Shown here piece after piece: positions 7,860 through 16,966 of a DNA stretch of 64,000 nucleotides. The stretch lies in NCBI GenBank assembly GCA_049889815.1, contig JBMHCR010000021.1, positions 1 to 64,000 of the forward strand. Reading direction: 5' to 3'. The number at the start of each line of letters is the position of its first letter. Position 1 is the stretch's first letter. A program made the translations under genes and the position numbers. The notes beneath the pieces are model-generated. The model saw nothing but the letters and a program-made list of their open reading frames with translations. It ran no database searches and was not told where the DNA came from. This DNA is from JBPOFY01 sp049889815. GTDB lineage: Bacteria; Verrucomicrobiota; Verrucomicrobiia; Opitutales; Coraliomargaritaceae.

Positions 7860-9686
7860 ATGCATAAGATCCCTCGCAAACTGGCTGCACTATTGCTTGC
7901 AATTGGCTCTGTATTCACAGCCTTTGCTGATGAACGGCCGAATGTCCTCTGGATCATCACCGACGACCATCGCTACGACTCGATCCGCGCGTTCAACAAA
8001 GCCATGACCGGCGAGGAAATGAGTCCGCTCGGATATGTCGAATCGCCCCACACCGATCGTCTGGCGGAAATGGGCACCACTTTCCTAAACACCTACTGCC
8101 ATGCACAGGGCTGTGCACCATCGCGTGCGTCCATGCACTACGGCCGCTACCCGCATCGTAGTGGCATTTATGAATTTGAATGGTTTAACAATAACGTCGA
8201 GCACGCGGCACTTTCAGTTCCGGAGCAAATGTCTAAACTCGGCTATCAGACCTTCCGCTCGGGTAAGATGGGGGTTCGTGTTCGCACAACAAAACCGAAC
8301 GGAAAACTCGGCAGTCATTTCAACTACGATCAAGGCGTCTATCACCACCCCCTCTGGCTCGATGGCCTAACCGATTGGCGCAACACTGGCACCATTCAAG
8401 AAGTGAATGGCATCAAAGTCCCTGAACCCGGCCGTGGCGAATGGCTCATGAACGCCGATGGTGAATGGGAAGTTACTGCGCCCTTCTTGAACAAAGTTGC
8501 CGGCCTCGAAAACCACAACCGCGAAGTCGACAGAAAATACGACATCCTGCGTAAATACAAATCTGCGAAAGATCACGCTTATGGCACTGGCGAAATTATC
8601 GGCGGCGTGAGCCCTCAGCCTGCTGGCAAGACCCGCGACGGTGTTTACACCGAACAACTCGTTCGCTTTTTAGAAAATCCAAACAAAGAGATGACCATTG
8701 GCTCGCAGTCGTTCACTGGCGTGGATCCGTCCAAGCCAGTGTTTGCTTACATCGGCTATGACTTTCCGCATACACCCGTGCTGCCGCCGAAGACCTATCG
8801 CGACCGCTTCGCTACCAAACAATACAACATTCCGGAAGTCGATCCCGACGAGTTCGGCAAGCTCCCACCACAACTACAGAAGCTGGTCAAAGGCAGCGCA
8901 TCCGACCACTATAGCGACAAAGACAAACAACAAATGGTGCAGGACTACTACGCATTTTGCGCTTATGGTGATGCACTCATCGGTGAAGCGATTGATGCCT
9001 TCATGAACTACAGCATATCACAGGAACAGGAATGGATGATCGTTTACGTCTGCGGCGATCACGGCTGGCGCCTCAATGAGCATGGTTCGATCTATAAATT
9101 TGGCCCATGGAAGACGGATGCACTCGATCCAGTGATCGTCGTCTCTTCGGATACGGAAAAATTTCCTGCTGGAAAAGTCGTCACCAGGCTCACTGAGCTA
9201 GTAGATATTGCACCGACCATCATCGCTGCAGGTGGCGCTGATCTCGCGACGAACGCGTTCGATTACCTCGACGGTTTTGATTTGGCCAAGGTCGTCTCCG
9301 GCGAACTCCACCGTGATTACATCATCGGTGAGAGCCACGCGGTCACTGGCCCACGTGCAACGATTCGCACTCAGGACTACATGTTTTCCATCAAGTCACG
9401 CCCTCGCAATAAGATGGGCGGCAAGCAAATGGATTGGGCGATGAAAGCATCCTTTAAAGCACTCGAACCGGTGCTTTACGACCTAAAGCGCGACCCGGAC
9501 GAGCTCAACAACGTCGCCTTCGACCCAGAGTATCAAACGATAGCAGACGCGATGAAGAAAAAATTGCTCGATATCGTCATCGGCGATGGCCGCGTCGAAG
9601 TGAACTGGGGCAAGGATGGCAGTGGCACGGAAATCTTTCGCAGTGATTTTGCAGAAGGTGCGGACGATAAAATCCTTAAGCTCTAA
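7860..9686 (+). CDS. S1-family sulfatase (tandem copy 1)
   Basis: 608-aa secreted sulfatase with signal peptide 1-23 (cleavage after AFA). The metal-binding start RPNVLWIITDDHR and the formylglycine motif CAPSR (Cys85) are intact. Further metal/substrate residues lie in YDFPHTPV and CGDHGW. As a Cys-type sulfatase it needs an activating enzyme (FGE or anSME), none of which is in this window. It is paralogous along its whole length to the next gene, of identical length, so the pair arose by tandem duplication. The likely role is removing sulfate esters from galactan oligosaccharides; the position attacked cannot be told. A 120-bp gap from GH2 may contain its own promoter. Confidence 0.9.
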   Translation: MHKIPRKLAALLLAIGSVFTAFADERPNVLWIITDDHRYDSIRAFNKAMTGEEMSPLGYVESPHTDRLAEMGTTFLNTYCHAQGCAPSRASMHYGRYPHRSGIYEFEWFNNNVEHAALSVPEQMSKLGYQTFRSGKMGVRVRTTKPNGKLGSHFNYDQGVYHHPLWLDGLTDWRNTGTIQEVNGIKVPEPGRGEWLMNADGEWEVTAPFLNKVAGLENHNREVDRKYDILRKYKSAKDHAYGTGEIIGGVSPQPAGKTRDGVYTEQLVRFLENPNKEMTIGSQSFTGVDPSKPVFAYIGYDFPHTPVLPPKTYRDRFATKQYNIPEVDPDEFGKLPPQLQKLVKGSASDHYSDKDKQQMVQDYYAFCAYGDALIGEAIDAFMNYSISQEQEWMIVYVCGDHGWRLNEHGSIYKFGPWKTDALDPVIVVSSDTEKFPAGKVVTRLTELVDIAPTIIAAGGADLATNAFDYLDGFDLAKVVSGELHRDYIIGESHAVTGPRATIRTQDYMFSIKSRPRNKMGGKQMDWAMKASFKALEPVLYDLKRDPDELNNVAFDPEYQTIADAMKKKLLDIVIGDGRVEVNWGKDGSGTEIFRSDFAEGADDKILKL

Positions 9687-9694
9687 GACAGCCA

Positions 9695-11521
9695 ATGAAA
9701 CAGCTCACGATAGTTTGTTTTCTAGTCATTGGTTCGCTGACTCGATCGATCGCAGAGGAACAGCCGAACCTGCTGTGGATTCTCACCGACGATCATCGCT
9801 ACGACTCCATTCGTGCCTTCAATACAATCCTGACGGGCGAAGAAATGAGCCCGCTGGGCTACGTTGAATCGCCGCAAACGGATCGACTCGCAGCAATGGG
9901 CACCACGTTCATCAACACCTATTGCCACGCGCAGGGTTGTGCGCCCTCTCGCGCATCCATGCACTATGGGCGCTACCCGTTCCGCTCGGGGGTTTATGAG
10001 TTCGAGTATCACAACAACAAGGCCGAGCACTGCCGCCCGACACTTCCTGAGCAAATGAGGGAGCTCGGGTATCAAGTAGCGCATTCAGGAAAGATGGGCT
10101 TTCGCCTCAACGTCCCGAGTCTGATGATCGAGAAGCTCGGCGATTTTCGCATTTACGATCCGCAAATCTACTACAGCGATCTATCCGATGCGGAGCTCAC
10201 TGAATGGGGGAAGTACGGACCAGTCACTGAACTGAACGGTATCCAACTCGCCAACCCGATCAAACAAATCGAATTTTTGAAGACCGATGACGGCGAAGTC
10301 TTTTACATCAACGAGCAACTTGAGCGTGAGAATCCTGAGTTCGTGGGCACTGCGCAACGCGCCTTCGACCGCTTTAATCTAATCCGCAAGCCCAAGCTCA
10401 ACCAACCTGCAGATGTTTTCACGCTCGGCATTCTTTCTGGTATCAGCCCGCGCGCAGCGGGTAACACTCGGGATGGTGTCTACACGAAAGCTTTCCTTGA
10501 ATTTCTAAAACACGAAAACAGCAGCTTCAAAATCGGCGACTTGGAATACAACGGCGTCGATACATCCAAGCCTCTGTTTTTCCATCTAGGTTATGACTTC
10601 CCGCACACGCCCGTCATGCCGCCTATTGAATACCGCGAGCGTTTTGGCAAATATACCTATAACGTTCCCGAATTTGATAAAGCCTCCCTCGAATCACTTC
10701 CACGGCAACTGCGCAGACAAGTGGAGAATTATTACTCCGACGACCTGTCCGATGACGAAAAGCAGCGCATGATCAGTGATTACTATGCGTTCTGCGCCTA
10801 TGGCGATGCTCTGATTGGGGATGCGGTGGACGGATTTATTGAATACAATGAGAAGCACCGGAAGCCCTGGACGATCGTCTATGTCTGCGGCGACCACGGC
10901 TGGAAATTGAATGACAATGGTGCCTATTCCAAATTTACCCCATGGAAAGTGGATACCCATACACCGATCATTGTGCTCTCTTCGGATAAGCAGAAATTTC
11001 CCGCCGGGAAAGTGGTGCACGATTTTACCGAACTCGTTGATATTGCGCCGACCTTCTTAGCTGCTGGCGGTGCTGACCTCAATACTCCCGAATTTGAATA
11101 TCTCGACGGGTATGATCTCGCGGCGGTCGCCTCTGGAGAACTGCGGGCTCGCGACTATGTGCTTGGAGAGAGTCATGCGGTCATCGGCCCTCGCGCCTAC
11201 ATCCGTACGAGGGACTATGTCTTTTCCATGCAGACACGCCCACATAAACACCGCGGCAAGGACATCGAATGGGCGCTGCACGCAGACTACAAAGATCTAG
11301 ACCCTGCCCTCTACCACACCCCGTCCGATCCGAACGAGAAGAACAACCTAGCCCTCGATCCTAAATACCAAACAATTGCGAAAAAGATGCGAATCAAGCT
11401 CAGCAATATCGTCCTCGGCGACAATCGTGTTGAAGTGAACTGGGGCCGTGATGGTAATGGAACCACCGTTTATCGCAGCAATTTTGCACAAGGTGCCGAC
11501 GATAAAACATTAGATTTATAA
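9695..11521 (+). CDS. S1-family sulfatase (tandem copy 2)
   Basis: 608 aa, signal peptide 1-20 (cleavage after SIA), formylglycine motif CAPSR (Cys82), TDDHRYDSIRAF at the N-terminal metal site and CGDHGWKL later. It begins 8 bp after the stop of the first copy, so the two are almost certainly co-transcribed. The N-terminal half and the last ~60 residues are much more alike than the stretch at about residues 130-210, which lines the active site in S1 enzymes; this points to different substrates after duplication (inference). Confidence 0.9.
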   Translation: MKQLTIVCFLVIGSLTRSIAEEQPNLLWILTDDHRYDSIRAFNTILTGEEMSPLGYVESPQTDRLAAMGTTFINTYCHAQGCAPSRASMHYGRYPFRSGVYEFEYHNNKAEHCRPTLPEQMRELGYQVAHSGKMGFRLNVPSLMIEKLGDFRIYDPQIYYSDLSDAELTEWGKYGPVTELNGIQLANPIKQIEFLKTDDGEVFYINEQLERENPEFVGTAQRAFDRFNLIRKPKLNQPADVFTLGILSGISPRAAGNTRDGVYTKAFLEFLKHENSSFKIGDLEYNGVDTSKPLFFHLGYDFPHTPVMPPIEYRERFGKYTYNVPEFDKASLESLPRQLRRQVENYYSDDLSDDEKQRMISDYYAFCAYGDALIGDAVDGFIEYNEKHRKPWTIVYVCGDHGWKLNDNGAYSKFTPWKVDTHTPIIVLSSDKQKFPAGKVVHDFTELVDIAPTFLAAGGADLNTPEFEYLDGYDLAAVASGELRARDYVLGESHAVIGPRAYIRTRDYVFSMQTRPHKHRGKDIEWALHADYKDLDPALYHTPSDPNEKNNLALDPKYQTIAKKMRIKLSNIVLGDNRVEVNWGRDGNGTTVYRSNFAQGADDKTLDL

Positions 11522-11533
11522 CCCCCTCCCTGG

Positions 11534-13399
<1,866 letters not shown>

Positions 13400-13439
13400 C
13401 ACCTAAAATCAGGCCGCGTTGCCATTCTCCAAAAATAAT

Positions 13440-13469
13440 TTACACGTGTAATGTTGACTCTTTGAGTCA
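13440..13469. promoter_or_regulatory. Two adjacent palindromes upstream of a GH86 gene
   Basis: TTACACGTGTAA at 13440-13451 is a perfect 12-bp palindrome. TGACTC-TTT-GAGTCA at 13455-13469 is an inverted repeat with a 3-base centre. Both lie in the 92-bp gap before the ATG at 13492, so an operator is possible. No regulator gene is in the window to pair with them. Confidence 0.35.
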
Positions 13470-13491
13470 CACTATCGACCGTTCTCTAGAA

Positions 13492-15843
13492 ATGAAAACA
13501 TTCATACTTCTTCTTCTGGCAATTTCTGCCACCCTATCCCAAACCCTTCGGGCCGAACTTTCACCCGACGTGATCGAACAGCTCGGCAAGGCAGGGAAAG
13601 AAGCCTATTACAATCACCAGCACTTGGTGGATGTTGTGATGGAGAAGTATCCGGTGACCACCAGCATTCAGGTCAATGCCCAATACAAGCGTCTGAACAC
13701 CGTGGCATTTTTTCAAGGTGAGCAAGTAATCGATGGTAAGGGTGACATCTCAGTGCCTTTGGAGGTCGCTCGACACCGTCCGTCGTTTCGAGCCTTTAAA
13801 ATTTCTGGGCGTGACCTACTTGGCGTCCAAAGAGTGCTCTTCCAATCAAATGGAGATGGCTTTCGTGAAGCTAAAATCAGTCAACACAATGACAGGGGCT
13901 TCATCATCGAAGCCGCACTAGCAGCATTCAAACCTGGCGAACCTTACTGGTTGGAGTTCATCGGCAGCGGCACCGTAACCGAGGTCGTTCTCGCCAATTG
14001 GGAAGGGATCGCTGTCGAGTTCAATCCCGGACCCTACATTGCTCCAGGACTCAACAAGCCGATCATGAAAGTTGCTGTAAATGTAGATGCGACAGCTTAC
14101 CGATCCATTCACGGCATCTCAGAAATTCAACGCGACCGCTACTTCCGCTACTATGCCAGCCCGAATATGGATCGAGCCGGTAAGGAGCCCTACTTTGCAG
14201 GCAAAGGATTTCTCCCTGGCAGACAAATCGAAAAGCTAGGACCGCTACTCGAAGACCGCTATGGTGCATCCGGCCGACTGGATCATCTGGTCGAAGACCC
14301 GAATCGTCCGGGCTATGCGGACCTCTCCTTCTTCGAACGAAACAAGGGTTTCTTCTGGCGCTTTGAAGGAGTAGATCCAGATCTGACTTTCTCCATGTGT
14401 TTTGACAACTGGCCCTCCTTCATGGAGCCCGAAGTTGAAGGCATCGCCAATAACGCTGGCACGCCGGATAATTACGACGCGGCAACCGAGCTTGCAGTTG
14501 AATACCTACGCGCGCAAATACGCGACAGCGGTCGCACCGCCAACTGGTGGGAAGTGAAGAACGAGAGCGACATTCAGATGGAATGGATGTGGCACGGACA
14601 AAAGGGCTACGACAGCTGGGCGATGCTTGCAGACTTTCACAACACCATGGCAGAAGGCATCCGTGCAGAATTTCCAGATATCAAAGTAGGCGGCCCCGCA
14701 TCAGCGTGGATTCAACCGCATGAAGGCAACTTCGATGTATGGCGCAATCACCAGAGGTTCATGGATCTGACCAAAGGCAAACTCGATTTCTACTCCCATC
14801 ACTTTTACGAAATTGCATCCAACAATACTTACGCCGAGCAATGGAACAAGCGTAACAGCTACGCACAAGGCATCCTAGAATGCACGCTCGACATGATTAA
14901 AGCACATATGGTCAAGACAGACAATGAGGTGCCGATGTTAATCACCGAATATGGCACACTCAATGCACCAAACGGTGACATTGGATTTTGGATACACGTC
15001 AAGAACGTCAACAATCTGATGCTCAACCTTCTTGACCGCCCACAGGACTTCGAAATGACCGTCCCGTTCATCCTGACGTTCATGCACTGGGATCCGCACG
15101 CAACCGAGTCTTTCATCCACATGAACGAAGATGGCGAGTTTTATAAGACCAAGAACACTTACCTGCTCGACCTTTGGGAAGGATTTCAAGGTAAGCGCCT
15201 GAGCTCGTCCGAAAATCATCGCAAGATTTATAGCTTCGCCGTACTGGATGGAGATTTACTCCGCGTCGTTCTTAACAATCGTTCGGATCAACGCGCAGTG
15301 ATCGACTTAAAAACCGCACTGCCCACAGGAGTCGAACTCGTATCCGCACAACGTAGGATGCCAGTCTTTGAGAAAGGTGAGATGCTTTTCATCAAAGAGG
15401 AAATTAGAGATCTGTCAGCCATCGATATTGGCGTGGAAGTCACGCAAATTTTAGAGCTCAAACTCTCAAAAACTCCAGATTTATCGAGAACCGTAAATGA
15501 GACTTCTTGGTATGCTCCAGACACCGCTGTGATGGTAAACAAGGCCACCAAATCAAACGTTCAAATTGAGCGAACGGAATTGGATAAGATTCGTTTAAAT
15601 GCGCGGGTTCGTGTGGGTGTTCAGCGCGACGGCGGTTTCGATCAGAAGCTGACTATTTCTTTAAATGGGGAAACAGCGCAGCCAATCGATCTAAGCTACA
15701 GCAAAGGGGCACAGCGCTTCTTTGATTATTTTGAAGCTGAGTTTGACCCTAAATTACTGAATCATAACAACACAATTGAAGTCAGTTTTGACGAACCAAA
15801 TGCTTACGTCAGCTCAACCAAGATTATACTCACCACGGAGTAA
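13492..15843 (+). CDS. GH86-like hydrolase with an extra N-terminal domain
   Basis: 783 aa from the ATG at 13492, which gives a clean signal peptide (MKTFILLLLA..., cleavage about 21). The TTG at 13462 is an alternative start but lies in the palindromic upstream region. A domain of ~170 residues precedes the catalytic barrel and resembles a beta-sandwich carbohydrate-binding module in composition (inference). The barrel has acid/base Glu in EVKNESD (about E358), where Ser replaces the usual Pro after NE, and nucleophile Glu in LITEYG (about E486). The C-terminal modules match those of the protein at 1671. The stop lies 4 bp from the stop of the convergent GH117 gene. Confidence 0.75.
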   Translation: MKTFILLLLAISATLSQTLRAELSPDVIEQLGKAGKEAYYNHQHLVDVVMEKYPVTTSIQVNAQYKRLNTVAFFQGEQVIDGKGDISVPLEVARHRPSFRAFKISGRDLLGVQRVLFQSNGDGFREAKISQHNDRGFIIEAALAAFKPGEPYWLEFIGSGTVTEVVLANWEGIAVEFNPGPYIAPGLNKPIMKVAVNVDATAYRSIHGISEIQRDRYFRYYASPNMDRAGKEPYFAGKGFLPGRQIEKLGPLLEDRYGASGRLDHLVEDPNRPGYADLSFFERNKGFFWRFEGVDPDLTFSMCFDNWPSFMEPEVEGIANNAGTPDNYDAATELAVEYLRAQIRDSGRTANWWEVKNESDIQMEWMWHGQKGYDSWAMLADFHNTMAEGIRAEFPDIKVGGPASAWIQPHEGNFDVWRNHQRFMDLTKGKLDFYSHHFYEIASNNTYAEQWNKRNSYAQGILECTLDMIKAHMVKTDNEVPMLITEYGTLNAPNGDIGFWIHVKNVNNLMLNLLDRPQDFEMTVPFILTFMHWDPHATESFIHMNEDGEFYKTKNTYLLDLWEGFQGKRLSSSENHRKIYSFAVLDGDLLRVVLNNRSDQRAVIDLKTALPTGVELVSAQRRMPVFEKGEMLFIKEEIRDLSAIDIGVEVTQILELKLSKTPDLSRTVNETSWYAPDTAVMVNKATKSNVQIERTELDKIRLNARVRVGVQRDGGFDQKLTISLNGETAQPIDLSYSKGAQRFFDYFEAEFDPKLLNHNNTIEVSFDEPNAYVSSTKIILTTE

Positions 15844-15847
15844 ATGA

Positions 15848-16960
15848 CTACGCCGAATCGTGTTTACTTGATGTAAAAATACGAGGATGCTGAAAACCGT
15901 CAAAGCGTTGAATAAACTGATCATTACTATCCTTGTATGCGTGGGTTAACCCCCACTCAAAGATCTTAAACGGTGTCTTTGAATCGTCGTTCTTACGTAG
16001 CAAGCCCATCGCGTGCGGAGCGGATTGAACGTGCGCAAGTATCTCGAAGTTGATGCCATCCTTTGCCCATTGAACTGTATTACGCTCGGGACCATCGGTT
16101 GTGATCAGCGAGCCAATCCCGCCATCAAAATGCCAAATCGCGACTTCGTGTCCGCTATTAGAAATCGGATTATAAGGCGACTTTGTAAAAGGACCGAAAG
16201 GCGAATCAGCCATTGCCACACCGTGACGAATCTCACGCCCACCGAAGTTAATCTCCCACCCCATCTGTTCGCCTTTGTAGTAAAGGTGAAACTTGCCATT
16301 AAAGAAAGTGAGATAAGGGTCGTGCACTTTATGGCTGTCGAAATCGCCCTGCTTCACGACTGCAAAACGATCGTGTGGATCATCCCCTTCCCACTCGCCA
16401 TTGTCGGCCGGACTCAATATCGGCTCCGAATGTTTCTCCCAAGGCCCAAAGGGTGACTTCGAAGAAGCAATCCCGATCTGTTCTTTCGCCCTTTGAATGT
16501 AGGGAGATTTCACTGTCTGATAAACAAGGTAATAGCTGCCTTCATGTTTAAATACTTCTGGCGTAAACACCGAACGATCGTCAAAAGCACCGGTTTCGCC
16601 TCGAGCAACGGCACGCCCCTGCTCTTTCCAGGTAATGCCATCCTCAGAGGTTGCATGCCACAACTCTGAATAGTCCCACGACCAGACCTTATCATCAAAG
16701 TTGTCGGTAAATCCAGCACTTGGCCCTTCCGACTTTGTATACCAGACATGATAGAGTCCGTCTTCAAATAAAACAGAACTGGGATCGCGACGTGTTACAC
16801 CTTTCTCATAGGCAAGGTCACCCTTAAGGTCGGACACCTCGAAGGTGCCATACCAGTTATTGCTACGCTCAGGCCATGCCAATGCGCGCTTCGATGCTGC
16901 GCTTAAGCAATCCGGGTTGGTGATTCCAAGCTTTTCAAATTGTGAACGATCGGAGCTCAT
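15848..16960 (-). CDS. GH117 alpha-1,3-(3,6-anhydro)-L-galactosidase (neoagaro-oligosaccharide hydrolase)
   Basis: 370 aa with no signal peptide, so cytoplasmic. GH117 is a five-bladed beta-propeller that removes 3,6-anhydro-L-galactose from the non-reducing end of neoagaro-oligosaccharides. Family features seen are GVTRRDPSSVL with an early acidic residue, DDRSVFTPEVF, KVHDPYLTF and GHEVAIWHFDGGIGS. The length fits the family (about 360-400). It begins 6 bp after the stop of the GH86-isomerase gene, so it is the last gene of that minus-strand operon. Its presence is the strongest indication that agarose-type units, not only porphyran, are processed here. Confidence 0.88.
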   Translation of the reverse strand: MSSDRSQFEKLGITNPDCLSAASKRALAWPERSNNWYGTFEVSDLKGDLAYEKGVTRRDPSSVLFEDGLYHVWYTKSEGPSAGFTDNFDDKVWSWDYSELWHATSEDGITWKEQGRAVARGETGAFDDRSVFTPEVFKHEGSYYLVYQTVKSPYIQRAKEQIGIASSKSPFGPWEKHSEPILSPADNGEWEGDDPHDRFAVVKQGDFDSHKVHDPYLTFFNGKFHLYYKGEQMGWEINFGGREIRHGVAMADSPFGPFTKSPYNPISNSGHEVAIWHFDGGIGSLITTDGPERNTVQWAKDGINFEILAHVQSAPHAMGLLRKNDDSKTPFKIFEWGLTHAYKDSNDQFIQRFDGFQHPRIFTSSKHDSA

Positions 16961-16966
16961 TTTCTT

